Shown: one piece after another, positions 42,738 through 54,691 of the stretch
How the letters are laid out: the number at the start of each line of letters is the position of its first letter
Numbering within the stretch: the stretch's first letter is position 1
DNA from: Nocardiopsis_B mangrovi
GTDB lineage: Bacteria; Actinomycetota; Actinomycetes; Streptosporangiales; Streptosporangiaceae
Direction: 5' to 3'
Assembly: GCF_042653925.1 (NCBI RefSeq)
Contig: NZ_JBHSFQ010000029.1
Coordinates: 1-64,000, forward strand
DNA length: 64,000 bases
Program-made: the position numbers and the translations under genes
The notes under the pieces: model-generated
Database searches by the model: none
What the model was told of the DNA's origin: nothing
The model's input: the letters and a program-made list of their open reading frames with translations, nothing else

Positions 42738-43421
42738 GTGTACCTGAGCCGACTCCCCGTGAACACCGCCTCACGCGCGTTCCGGCGGGACTTCGCCGAC
42801 GTGCAGCAGATGCACCGGACGCTCATGTCCGTGCTGCCCGAGGTCGTCACCGGCGAGCCCGCACGGCGCGAACACCGCCTGCTCTGGCGGATCGACCCCA
42901 CCGACACCGGCTATGCCCTGCTCGTGCAGACACTGACCCCGCCGGTCTGGGACCGCCTTCCCGAGGGATACCTGGCGGGTGAGGCGCAGACCCGCTCGAT
43001 GGACGGCGCGCTGAAGGCGATCGCCCCCGGCCGCGCCCTCGCCATGCGCCTCATCGCCAACCCCACCCGCATCGTGCGGGATCCCAGCGCCCCGAAAGAG
43101 GAGCGCGGGAAACGGGTACCGCTGCGCGACCCGGAGCAGCAGCTGGGCTGGCTGGCCCGCAAGGGGGAGCAGCACGGGTTCGTCGTACCGGCCGGCGCCG
43201 ACGGCGCGATGGCGGTCAACGTCACGCCGTGCCCGCCGGTGGTCGGGTACAAGGGCGATGGACGGCGCCGGGACAAGATCACGATCTCCGCCGTGCGCTA
43301 CGACGGCCGTCTCGTGGTCACCGACGCCGACGCCTTCACCGAGGCGGTGCGCAGCGGCATCGGCCGGGCCAAAGCCTACGGCTGCGGGCTGGTGAGCCTG
43401 GCTCCGATTCCGTCTCGCTGA
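42738..43421 (+). CDS. cas6e: crRNA-processing endoribonuclease Cas6e (CasE)
   Basis: A 227-residue Cas6e beginning VYLSRLPVNTASRAFRRDFADVQQMHRTLMSVLP, with the catalytic-region Tyr and the MHRTLM His helix, and the C-terminal Gly-rich loop GIGRAKAYGCGLVSLAPI. It cuts precursor RNA below the repeat hairpin, leaving the 8-nt 5' handle. The GTG at 42738 begins where the family normally starts. No cas1 or cas2 follows; the next genes are an HxlR regulator and a SnoaL-like protein. Confidence 0.93.
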   Translation: MYLSRLPVNTASRAFRRDFADVQQMHRTLMSVLPEVVTGEPARREHRLLWRIDPTDTGYALLVQTLTPPVWDRLPEGYLAGEAQTRSMDGALKAIAPGRALAMRLIANPTRIVRDPSAPKEERGKRVPLRDPEQQLGWLARKGEQHGFVVPAGADGAMAVNVTPCPPVVGYKGDGRRRDKITISAVRYDGRLVVTDADAFTEAVRSGIGRAKAYGCGLVSLAPIPSR

Positions 43422-43543
43422 GTCGGCGCGAGGAGCGGAACACGCCCTCTCGCATCCCGGCGGCCAGCGGTCGGGCGGGGCGTCGGCCGCCGGGGCCTGG
43501 CCGTACGGGGGAGCGGACGGGAGCGGACGGAGGTGGGCGGGCC

Positions 43544-43921
43544 TCAGGCGGATGGCCGTCCGTGGTCCTGGCCCCAGTCCCACATCGCCTGGAGGACCGG
43601 GCCCAGCGCGGTACCGGCTTCGGTCAGCGCGTAGCCCACACGCGGCGGGAACGCCTTCACCCGCTCGCGCCGGACGATCCCGTGCTCGACCAGATGGGAG
43701 AGGCGGTCGGCGAGGACCTTGTCGGACAGGACGGGCAGGCGGCCGGCCAGCTCGCTGAAGGAGCACGGGCCCCGCAGCAGCTCGCGCACGACCAGGGTCG
43801 TCCACCGGCCACGCAGTGCCGTGAGGGTGACCTCCACGGGGCACAGGGCCGAGGGGGCGTCGTTCTCGGTATGCGGGGAATCGGGGAGTCCTGGCCGGTG
43901 ACCGGTCGTTTGGTGAGCCAC
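43544..43921 (-). CDS. HxlR-family regulator
   Basis: A 125-residue HxlR winged-helix protein: ALCPVEVTLTALRGRWTTLVVRELLRGPCSFSELAGRL at the start, DKVLADRLSHLVEHGIVRRE in the recognition part, and YALTEAGTALGPVLQAMWDWG at the end. It has a single Cys in the family's redox-sensing position. The GTG at 43921 follows AAAGG. It is divergent from the SnoaL-like gene 63 bases away, its likely target. Together the pair occupies the position where cas1 and cas2 would normally lie. Confidence 0.88.
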   Translation of the reverse strand: MAHQTTGHRPGLPDSPHTENDAPSALCPVEVTLTALRGRWTTLVVRELLRGPCSFSELAGRLPVLSDKVLADRLSHLVEHGIVRRERVKAFPPRVGYALTEAGTALGPVLQAMWDWGQDHGRPSA

Positions 43922-43984
43922 GGAGCGCCTTTCTAGAGTCGGGCCGTCACCACCCAGGGATAGCCCATGAGAGGACGAATCGCC

Positions 43985-44362
43985 ATGCATCCGACGGCAC
44001 GGACCCCGCACGAGGTCCCCGGCGCGTTCGCCGCACGGTTCAACAGCTGGGACGTCGACGCGGTGGCGGAGATGTACGAGCCGGGCGCCGTACTGGTGCC
44101 CGAGCCCGGGGCGCCCGCGCAGGGGGACGGACTCCGGCAGGCGCTTCTGGCGCACATGTCGCTGCGCGTACCGATCGACGTGCGCCCGCGCCATGTGTAC
44201 CAGACGGAGGACGTCGCACTCCTCATCGTCGATTGGACGATCAGCGGCCACCGCCCGGACGGTGACCATGTCGCGATCTCGGGGACCGCGACCGACATCG
44301 CCCGCCGGGCCGCCGACGGCACCTGGCGCTACGCCGTCGACAACCCGATGGGGACGGCGTAA
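43985..44362 (+). CDS. SnoaL/NTF2-fold protein (SgcJ/EcaC-type)
   Basis: A 125-residue NTF2-like protein: FAARFNSWDVDAVAEMYEPGAVLVPEPG is the family start, with YQTEDVALLIVDWTI and a terminal GTWRYAVDNP. Members bind hydrophobic small molecules as cyclases, isomerases or resistance proteins, with no substrate evident here. ATG 43985 with AGAGGA was preferred over ATG 43967. It is divergent from the HxlR regulator. Confidence 0.82.
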   Translation: MHPTARTPHEVPGAFAARFNSWDVDAVAEMYEPGAVLVPEPGAPAQGDGLRQALLAHMSLRVPIDVRPRHVYQTEDVALLIVDWTISGHRPDGDHVAISGTATDIARRAADGTWRYAVDNPMGTA

Positions 44363-44776
44363 CGCCGGCCGGTGCCTCGACGCGGCCGGAGATCACGCCG
44401 GTTTCCGGCCGACACCGCCCGGTGGAGCGGCCGGGCCCCGGCCCGGCATGGTCCGCCACGAGCGCGCCGGCACCGATCCGGTTGTGCGGTCCCGAGCGTG
44501 CTGTCGGTGGTCGGTGGTCGGTGGTCGGTCGGCGTGTAGGTGCGCGGCCGTGTCGAGGCTGCGCGGACGTGCCTCTGGGAGCGCAATTCCGGCGCTGCGC
44601 GGAACGCGGTCATGGCGTCCCGGCCCGCAGGCGCTCCGGTGGCGACATGTCCCCGCCGAACTCACAACAAGCCCTGGAGACGGGGGTTCGCATCTACGGC
44701 TAGCCTAGGATCGGACCTCGCCACCAAGGAGCTCCCGAACGGTATTCGGTCGCCGTAAACCCCCAGGTCATTTAGT
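44363..44776. other. Intergenic region and probable CRISPR leader
   Basis: No gene was recognised in these 414 bases. Four tandem copies of GTCGGTG occupy 44503-44530. The last 110 bases before the first repeat (about 44665-44776) are AT-richer than their surroundings and include GCTAGCCTAGG, as expected of a leader. The leader is placed on this side because the degenerate repeat is at the far end of the array. Confidence 0.5.
44503..44535. repeat. Tandem heptamer GTCGGTG x4
   Basis: Four perfect GTCGGTG units and a partial fifth in the intergenic stretch upstream of the CRISPR leader. The function is unknown. Confidence 0.7.
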
Positions 44777-45232
44777 CTCCGCCCCGCACCTGCGGGGATG
44801 GCCCTCTTCGGCACGGGCCCGGCGTCGGAGGCGGCGGCTCCGCCCCGCACCTGCGGGGATGGCCCGCTCAAGGGCATCATCTGACCGGCTCGGTTCGGCT
44901 CCGCCCCGCACCTGCGGGGATGGCCCGCCCTGGTAGCGGCCGGTGGTCCGGCGTCGGTGCTCCGCCCCGCACGAGCGGGGATGGCCCGAACACCCCGCCC
45001 GGCCGCAGCACCCGCGCCGTCTCCGCCCCGCACGCGCGGGGATGGCCCGTGGGAAATCGCCGCCTACTTCGACCGCTGACCCTCCGCCCCGCACCTGCGG
45101 GGATGGCCCGGCCGACACCTGGTCCCTCTCGCGCCGCTCGCGCTCTGCCCCGCACGCGCGGGGATGGCCCGCTCAAGGGCGCGGCCCTTTCCGAAGAGGA
45201 CATCGTCGCCCCGCACCCGCGGGGGCGGCTCT
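44777..45232 (+). CRISPR. Type I-E CRISPR array, 8 repeats and 7 spacers
   Basis: 29-base repeats at 44777, 44838, 44899, 44960, 45021, 45082, 45143 and 45204, period 61, all spacers 32 bases. The repeat starts CTCCGCCCCGCAC, has the CCCCGC/GCGGGG hairpin and ends GGGGATGGCCCG; the last 8 bases are the predicted crRNA handle. Repeats 1, 2, 3 and 6 have the CCT loop, repeats 4, 5 and 7 have variant loops (CGA or CGC), repeat 1 ends in T, and repeat 8 is heavily degenerate. Direction is taken from repeat orientation, as for cas genes. Spacers 2 and 7 share their first nine bases (CTCAAGGGC). Confidence 0.95.
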
Positions 45233-45840
45233 CTGCGCGGTTGTCCGGCGTGTTTGGTGGCGCGGTCCGGTTCGCCCGGGTGACGTGGCGACTGGGCGAA
45301 CCCTTCGGTGGCCGGTGCTCGCTGTGCCACCGTGCTCGTGATCTCGCGGCGTGACCCGCCCGTGGGCGTGGGCGTCGTATTGGACCGTCGTCAGTGCCCC
45401 GGCGGGCGATGTCGGTCGTGGGGCGAAAGGGCCCGGTGGTGGGTTGTTCTCGGTTCCGGGGGTGTGGCCCGGGAGGGAATTCGGGAGGGAATTTCCGTGG
45501 ATCGGGTTCCGGGGCGGTTCCGGGCGTGTCCGTGGAGTTCGGGCAGCAGGCCGGTGGACTTAGGTGTTGGAGTGCGCCGGGTCGGGTGGCCGGTGTTTCC
45601 GCTTGACCTGCGGCGATGTGATCTCCCGAAGTCGGGTGCACCGCTTTCGCGGGTTCCCCGTCGACGGTCCGGGCGGGGGCGGCCAGGGGGTGGGGTGGCC
45701 GTGCCGGGCCCGTCACCTGCGGCGCGCCGGTCGTTGGGTGTGCGGTATGCGGCGCGGCATCCGGTATAACCGATAGGCCCCCGCTAAGCTGGGCGGCTTC
45801 CCCCTCCAGGACCTTCGACGACATGCCGTGGAGCGCCACG
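45233..45840. other. Intergenic, no gene seen
   Basis: About 600 bases between the array and the kinase gene. Frames here have no recognisable domains. GGGAGGGAATT occurs twice (45471-45481 and 45483-45493). TATAAC at 45765-45770 could be the -10 of the kinase gene. A decayed continuation of the locus, such as lost cas1/cas2, was looked for and not recognised. Confidence 0.5.
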
Positions 45841-49080
<3,240 letters not shown>

Positions 49081-49101
49081 CCGCCCGTCCCCGCGGGCCG
49101 G

Positions 49102-50475
49102 TCAGAAGGGGCGGGGCCGGCCCGCGTGCCTGCCGCGGCGGTGCGGGCTGGTCGGGGTGATGGCCGGCAGGCGGTAGCCGCCGTCCAGCACCGACGCGTG
49201 GGGCTGGTAGAGGCGGATCATCGGCCGGAAGGCGCCCGCCGGCGTGGGGAGCCAGTTGTCGGCCTCCAGGCCGGAGGGGCGGTCGTGCCGCAGGTACACG
49301 GTGATCGACCCGTCCCGGGCGGTGCGCAGACCGGGGGTGCGGTCCCCGATCGAGTGGCGCTGGATCGGGTTGTCGACCAGGTGCCCCTCCGGCTCGGTGT
49401 ACAGCGAGAGCGACCAGAACGCCTCGACCGGGGGCGGGACCTCGAACCGCAGCGTGTAGGAGTTGCGGCCGTCCAGCGGGCGGCCCGCGGAGTCGGTGAG
49501 GGTGTGGGCGTAGACCGCCTCATAGCCGTGGTTGCCCCACAGGTCGGTGTGCGCGGCCACCGCGCGCACCAGGCGGGCGCGGTCGCGGTCGGCGATACGC
49601 CACTTCGGGCTGTCGACGGTGCCCGGCCCCAGGTGCTCGCAGTTGTAGTCGAACAGGTGCAGGCCGGCCCTCCACGCCCCCGGATCCGCCCCGGGGGCGG
49701 GGCGGGTGGCCTCCTCCACCCGGCGCTGGCCGTCGCGCAGGCCCGCGCGCAGCACGGCGGCGCGCTCGGGGTCGGGGGACACGAACGGCGACACGCTGTC
49801 GCACAGGCCCAGGGGGACGAACCGGCGCTGGTACGCCTGGTCGGATTTGGGCGGCGGGAACGCCGCCATCCACGTGCGCAGCCGCTCGAAGAACTCCAGG
49901 CCGGAGGCCACCCCGGGCGTCCCCGGCGGGATGCCCCGCGGCCGGCGCCTGCCGTCGATGGGGGTCAGGGTGAGGCGCCGCTGGAGGGAGGCGACGCGGG
50001 CCAGGTCCTCCTCCCCGTTGCAGGCGAACCTGCCCACGATGCTCGCGATCGCCGTCGGCGCCTCGATGACCCCGACCCCCGGGGGAGGCTCCCCCCGCCA
50101 CCCGGGCGGGACCACGAGGTAGTCCGCCTCCCGGGTGCCGGTGGTCCGCCGGCCCACGTAGGCGAAGGCATTGGTCCAAGCGTCGACGAACTGCAGCACG
50201 TAGTAGGCGCCCCCCGTCGGGGGCACGTGCAGCATCAGCGGGCCGGCCGAGAGGTCGAGCTGGGCGACGGAGTGGACGACGTCGTTGTTGACGGCGACGA
50301 AGGCGTCCTCGGGGCCGCTGAGGGTGCGCGCGTGGGCGAAGGTGTTGAACCGCGCGGGCGGCAGGGTGCCCACGCCGTCGCGGACCAGCCTCATGACCTG
50401 CGTGAGGTCGAAGACCAGCGGAAAACCGTAGACGTAGGCGTCGGCCGCCAGGTCCTGTAGCGCGTTCCGCGGCAT
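49102..50475 (-). CDS. DUF1254/DUF1214 domain protein
   Basis: A 457-residue protein. DUF1254 occupies about 5-130 (LAADAYVYGFPLVFDLTQVM, NNDVVHSVAQLDLSAGPLMLHVP, YYVLQFVDAWTNAFAYVGRR). DUF1214 is at about 340-440 (FWSLSLYTEPEGHLVDNPIQRHSIGDRTPGL, ADNWLPTPAGAFRPMIRLYQP). Biochemical function is unknown for this family. There is no signal peptide, although many relatives are exported. It is divergent from the P450 with 265 bases between and may not belong to that cluster. Confidence 0.85.
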   Translation of the reverse strand: MPRNALQDLAADAYVYGFPLVFDLTQVMRLVRDGVGTLPPARFNTFAHARTLSGPEDAFVAVNNDVVHSVAQLDLSAGPLMLHVPPTGGAYYVLQFVDAWTNAFAYVGRRTTGTREADYLVVPPGWRGEPPPGVGVIEAPTAIASIVGRFACNGEEDLARVASLQRRLTLTPIDGRRRPRGIPPGTPGVASGLEFFERLRTWMAAFPPPKSDQAYQRRFVPLGLCDSVSPFVSPDPERAAVLRAGLRDGQRRVEEATRPAPGADPGAWRAGLHLFDYNCEHLGPGTVDSPKWRIADRDRARLVRAVAAHTDLWGNHGYEAVYAHTLTDSAGRPLDGRNSYTLRFEVPPPVEAFWSLSLYTEPEGHLVDNPIQRHSIGDRTPGLRTARDGSITVYLRHDRPSGLEADNWLPTPAGAFRPMIRLYQPHASVLDGGYRLPAITPTSPHRRGRHAGRPRPF

Positions 50476-50740
50476 CGTGTGGCTCCCGGTGTCGGGCCCG
50501 CTCCTGCTGCGACGGCGGGCTGCCCCCTCCCCACATTCGCAGCCGGGCCGCCCGCGGGCACCAGCCGGGAGGGCGTCTTGACGACACCTTTTCGCGTCTG
50601 TGACCTGCGGTTACGCGGACCATCCCAAGCGAACCGCCCGGTAACCGCGAATTCGTCACTACAATGAGTCATAGATCCGTGGCACATTGCAGGGATTTCG
50701 GCGTCGTCGTGCCTTCGGCCGGGCGCTTCAGGAGAAGCCC

Positions 50741-51940
50741 GTGAATCCGATCCTGTTCGATCCCTGGTCCCCCGAATTCATCGCCGACCCGTTCGCCGGC
50801 TACACCGAATTGCGCGACCGCCATCCGGTGCACTACTACTCCGCCACCGACCAGTGGCTGGTCTCCCGGCACGAGGATGTCGGCCGCTGCCTGCGCGACC
50901 CCCGGGTGGTGCGCTCCTACCTGCATGCGGCCACCGACGAGGACATGGGCCGCGCCCCGGCGCCGCGGTGGCAGGAGCCGTTCTGGCGGCTGAACTTCGG
51001 GAGCCTGGACGCCGAGCCGCCGGACCACACCCGACTGCGCCGCCTGCTGGGACCGCCGTTCACGGTGCGCGCGGTGGACGCGCTGGGCCCCCGGTGCGAC
51101 ACCCTGGCCCGGTCCCTGGTCGACGACCTCGTGCGGCGCGGCGGCGGTGACCTGCTCTCCGTCGTGGCCGAGCCGCTGGCGCTGGCTCTCATCTGCGACA
51201 TCGTCGGCGTGCCTGAAGACGACCGGCACCTGATGGCCCCGTGGGCGTCCGGCATCAGCGGACTGTTCGTCCCCAACCACAGCGCGCGCGACGCGGCGGA
51301 CGCGGTCCGGGCGTCCGCGGAGTTCGACTCCTATCTGCGCCGGCTGGCGCGGCACACGCCCCCGGACCACCCGGGCGTGATGGGGAGCATGGTGGCGGCC
51401 CTCCGCGGCGGCGGCATCAGCGAGCAGGAACTGGTGTGCAGTGCGGCGATGCTCCTCACCGGTGGACTGGACTCCGGCAGGCGCATGGTCACCATGGCGG
51501 TGCTGACGCTGCTGCACCACCCCGATCAGTGGCGGCTGCTGGGGCGGACCCCCGAGCTGATGCCCACCGCGCTGGAGGAGCTGATCCGCTACGACTCCCC
51601 GATCCACATGTTCGAGCGGTGGGCGCTGGAGGACATCGACCTCGACGGCGTCCGGATCCCGCGCGGCGCCGAGATCGCGCTGCTCTTCGGATCGGCCGAC
51701 CGCGATCCGCGCCGGTTCGCCGATCCCGACCGGCTGGACCTCACGCGCTCGCCCAATCCGCATCTGGGACTGGGCGCCGGGGTGCACTTCTGCCTCGGCG
51801 TCCACCTGGTGCGGCGGGAGGTGCGGGCGGTGCTGGAGGCGCTCGCCGAACGCGCGCCGAACCTGCGGCTGACCGCGGAGCCGGGGTGGGGGCCCGGCTA
51901 CAACCTGCGCAGCCCCGTCGAGTTGCGGGTCGAGGTGTGA
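50741..51940 (+). CDS. Cytochrome P450
   Basis: A 399-residue class I bacterial P450. The K-helix ExxR is EELIR, and the heme loop is GLGAGVHFCLG with the axial Cys, although the aromatic residue that usually opens this loop is Leu. The I-helix reads LLTGGLDSGRR, so the usual acid-Thr pair is Asp-Ser, a conservative change that can alter oxygen activation. The N-terminus is hydrophilic and there is no ferredoxin gene nearby. It is convergent with the amidinotransferase (7 bases apart) and probably oxidises a product of that pathway. GTG 50741 with AGGAGA was chosen over the frame open from 50687. Confidence 0.88.
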   Translation: MNPILFDPWSPEFIADPFAGYTELRDRHPVHYYSATDQWLVSRHEDVGRCLRDPRVVRSYLHAATDEDMGRAPAPRWQEPFWRLNFGSLDAEPPDHTRLRRLLGPPFTVRAVDALGPRCDTLARSLVDDLVRRGGGDLLSVVAEPLALALICDIVGVPEDDRHLMAPWASGISGLFVPNHSARDAADAVRASAEFDSYLRRLARHTPPDHPGVMGSMVAALRGGGISEQELVCSAAMLLTGGLDSGRRMVTMAVLTLLHHPDQWRLLGRTPELMPTALEELIRYDSPIHMFERWALEDIDLDGVRIPRGAEIALLFGSADRDPRRFADPDRLDLTRSPNPHLGLGAGVHFCLGVHLVRREVRAVLEALAERAPNLRLTAEPGWGPGYNLRSPVELRVEV

Positions 51941-51947
51941 CGGCCGG

Positions 51948-53078
51948 TCAGCCGAAGTAGTCCTGCGGCGCGGAACCCCGCCGGACGGTGTCGAGCGTGA
52001 AGCAGTGGAAGCCGCCGCCGAACAGCCGCCGGTGGCGGTGCCGCAGCGGGACCACGGTGAATCCGTGCCGTTCCAGGGTCGTGACCAGCTCCGGGAACTG
52101 CGCGTTGGCGATGACGGTGTTCTCGTCCACGGACAGCACGTTCAGGTCGATGTACTTGCTCGTCAGGACGAGGTCGTCCTCCTCGTAGCGCGGGAAGATG
52201 TTCTCGGTGGGTTCGGGGGCGTAGATCCGGTCCCAGCGCCGCAACGGCTCCGGCAGCGCCTCGGCCACAGCGGGGTTGCGCAGCAGCAGGGTGCCCGGCC
52301 GCAGGGGGAGCACCAGGCTGTCGATGTGGTTGTCGGCGAACCGGTCGAGGACGTGGAAGCGGAACCGGTCGCCGCAGTGGCGGCGCAGCCAGCGGACGGC
52401 CAGGCGATGGTTCTCGGTCGACACGTTGACGATGACGTCCCGGCCGAAGCGGACGCATTGCGCGGCGTCGAACATCATCTCGAAGCCGACGTCGTAGGGT
52501 GACGCCGCGGGATCGCCGATCTCCTGGAGGGCGGGGGTGCCCTGGCCGGAGACGTAGGAGGTGTCGAAGGAGCGGTCGGTCATGATCGGGCGGGGCATCG
52601 CGGTCCAGCGCGCACCGCGCCGGAGGTAGTCGTAGAAGACCGGCTTGAGCAGGTCGTTCTCGAAGTACCGGGCGCGCACCTGGGGCGGGGTCTCGATGAT
52701 CTCGTCGCCGAGGATGAGGACCTGGTCGCGCACGTTGAGCGCCGGGACCCCCGTGGCCTCCCACGACGGTGTGCGGAACGCGTCGACCCCGCTCAGGGGC
52801 ATCGGCCGGTGCACGGTGACGGACATCTGGCGCAGCGCGGTCGCGAAATCGTGCAGGTCCTCGCCGAGCTCCTCGACGTAGCGCGCCTTGACGCCGCGGG
52901 AGCGCGGGGAGGCCGCCCCCGCGCCCGGCCCGTAGCTGGGGTAGTAGAAGGCGGAGTACGCCTCGTCGTGGAAGAACAGCTTGAAGGAGACGTCGAGGTC
53001 GTGGCCTTCGTAGCTGGCACCGGAACCGACGATGACCTCCTCCAGGGGCGACCACTCGTCGTAGCTGTTGACGGTCAT
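51948..53078 (-). CDS. Amidinotransferase (glycine amidinotransferase-like)
   Basis: A 376-residue member of the guanidino-group-modifying family. Cys359 in GGGFHCFTLDT corresponds to the nucleophile of arginine:glycine amidinotransferase, and the His in DNHIDS and Asp in MFDAAQ supply the rest of the active site. The N-terminal YDEWSPLEEVIVGSG is typical. It should move an amidino group from arginine to an amine. In this cluster the acceptor would be the compound handled by the flavin oxidase and methyltransferase. Its start overlaps the flavin oxidase gene by four bases. Confidence 0.88.
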   Translation of the reverse strand: MTVNSYDEWSPLEEVIVGSGASYEGHDLDVSFKLFFHDEAYSAFYYPSYGPGAGAASPRSRGVKARYVEELGEDLHDFATALRQMSVTVHRPMPLSGVDAFRTPSWEATGVPALNVRDQVLILGDEIIETPPQVRARYFENDLLKPVFYDYLRRGARWTAMPRPIMTDRSFDTSYVSGQGTPALQEIGDPAASPYDVGFEMMFDAAQCVRFGRDVIVNVSTENHRLAVRWLRRHCGDRFRFHVLDRFADNHIDSLVLPLRPGTLLLRNPAVAEALPEPLRRWDRIYAPEPTENIFPRYEEDDLVLTSKYIDLNVLSVDENTVIANAQFPELVTTLERHGFTVVPLRHRHRRLFGGGFHCFTLDTVRRGSAPQDYFG

Positions 53079-54691
53079 GCGCCTGCTCCCGCTGGGTCGT
53101 GGGCGGCCGGGTCGCCTGCCGGCCCCGGCCACATGTGGCGGAGGTCGTAGCGGCCCGGGGAGAGCACGTCCGCCGGGTCCAACGCGGTCTTCAGCCGGTG
53201 CAGCACCGCGGGGCGGTCGTCGTCGGTGGGCGGGGCGTGCGCCATCGCGTGCGTGCTGAGCCGGTAGGAGGGGTAGCCCGCCGCCGCCATCCGCCGCTGG
53301 GTCTCCTCGTACGCGCTCAGGGCGCGGGCGTCCTCCCCGGGCACCTGGCGGTCGTAGGCGATGGCGGCGGTGGCGACGAGGGTCCGGTCGCAGGCCGAGT
53401 TGAGCCCGATGTTTGGTTCGAACCCGTGCTCGGCGGCGATCTTCTCCAGCTCGTGGACGGCGGCGGTGACGTGGGCGCCGTCGAGGGGCATCGTGGGGCA
53501 GGCCCAGATGAGTCCGCAGCGGTCGCGGTCCAGGTCGGCGCCGCCGGCCGGCGGCGGTGTACGACCGCGCCAGTAGGCCATGGCCAGGTGCCGCTCGGTG
53601 GGCGCGCCGGCCGCGGCGGGGTCGGTCTCGCGGAAGCGCAGGTCCGCCACGCGGCCTCCCAGCGCGTCGGCCACCAGCCCCCGCAGCGCGTCGGCGTGGC
53701 GGTCGCCGGCCGCGTGCAGGACGCCTTCGCCGTTCCAGGCGCCCACGTCCCAGGTCCGCCGGAGCCCCTGGCGGACGGCGTCCGGCAGCGGTGTGCGGCC
53801 GCCCGCCAGGTCCCACGGGTACTGCTGCCGCGCCGCGATCTCCCGGATGTCGTTGGCGATGACGAAACCGCTGTTCAGCACGGTGTGCAGGCGCAGTCCG
53901 CGCACCGCGTCGACGACGGCGGCCAGCGCCGGCCCCGGGGCCGCCCGGAAGGTGAAGGCGGTCGCACGCGCGGGCAGCGGGGTCAGCCACAGTGTCATCC
54001 GGGTGACGACGCCGAGGTTGGACTGGGTGAACAGCCCGTCCAGCCAGGGGCCCACGCCCCAGCGGTGGAGCGGGCCGGTGGTGGCCTTCGGGTGCCCGGA
54101 GAAGCCGGTGCACAGGCGCTCCCCTGTGGCGAGCACGACCTCCATGCCGCAGACGTGCGAGAAGCGGTCGCCGTTGCGGCCTTCGCCGAGTCCCCGTTCG
54201 AGCACGTTGCCCATGAGGCTGGAGTCGGGCGTGCTTCCGGTGGTGCTGAACGTCAGCCGCGAGCCGTGCTCCCGCAGGAAGTCGTGGAGCTGGCGCTGGG
54301 TCACGCCGGGTTCCACGGTCGCGTAGGCGAGCCGTTCGTCGAAGTCGGTGATGCGGTCCATCCGGGACAGCGGCATCAGCACGCAGCCGTCGCGCACCGG
54401 GACCGCCGAGCCGTAGCCCCAGTTGCGCCCGGTGCTGACCGGGTACACCGGGACCCGGTGGCGGGCCGCGATCCGGAGGCAGGCGCGGACCTCGTCGCGG
54501 CTGCCCGGCCGGATGACCCCGACGGGGCGCCGGCCTGTGTGGTAGGTGGCCGCGCCGGCGCGGTCGAGCGTGTCGCGGTCGGTATGGACGTGCGCGTCGC
54601 CGAGGACCGCGCGCCACTCGCGCACGGCCCTGGCGTACGCGGTGCCGGAGCCGGCGGATCCGCCCGCCACGGCCGGTTCGGGCGTGGTCAC
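53075..54691 (-). CDS. VAO/PCMH-type FAD-linked oxidase
   Basis: A 538-residue flavin oxidase. The N-terminal PP-type FAD domain contains VYPVSTGRNWGYGSAVPVRDGCVLMPLSRMDRI and YATVEPGVTQRQLHDFL. The substrate-cap domain and terminal RLKTALDPADVLSPGRYDL are typical of p-cresol methylhydroxylase and vanillyl-alcohol oxidase. NWGYGSA lacks the His or Tyr used for covalent FAD in those enzymes, so FAD may be non-covalent. Likely role: oxidation of an alcohol, amine or phenolic benzylic position. It overlaps the genes on both sides by four bases (GTGA and ATGA), so it is translationally coupled in the operon. Confidence 0.85.
   Translation of the reverse strand: MTTPEPAVAGGSAGSGTAYARAVREWRAVLGDAHVHTDRDTLDRAGAATYHTGRRPVGVIRPGSRDEVRACLRIAARHRVPVYPVSTGRNWGYGSAVPVRDGCVLMPLSRMDRITDFDERLAYATVEPGVTQRQLHDFLREHGSRLTFSTTGSTPDSSLMGNVLERGLGEGRNGDRFSHVCGMEVVLATGERLCTGFSGHPKATTGPLHRWGVGPWLDGLFTQSNLGVVTRMTLWLTPLPARATAFTFRAAPGPALAAVVDAVRGLRLHTVLNSGFVIANDIREIAARQQYPWDLAGGRTPLPDAVRQGLRRTWDVGAWNGEGVLHAAGDRHADALRGLVADALGGRVADLRFRETDPAAAGAPTERHLAMAYWRGRTPPPAGGADLDRDRCGLIWACPTMPLDGAHVTAAVHELEKIAAEHGFEPNIGLNSACDRTLVATAAIAYDRQVPGEDARALSAYEETQRRMAAAGYPSYRLSTHAMAHAPPTDDDRPAVLHRLKTALDPADVLSPGRYDLRHMWPGPAGDPAAHDPAGAGA

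Noticed and set aside
40723..42907. Long minus-strand frames opposite the Cascade genes
   Set aside because: They are antisense shadows with Gly/Val/Arg-rich composition; the plus strand encodes the well-conserved cas genes.
45233..45840. Remnant cas1 or cas2 after the array
   Set aside because: None of the frames shows Cas1 or Cas2 motifs.
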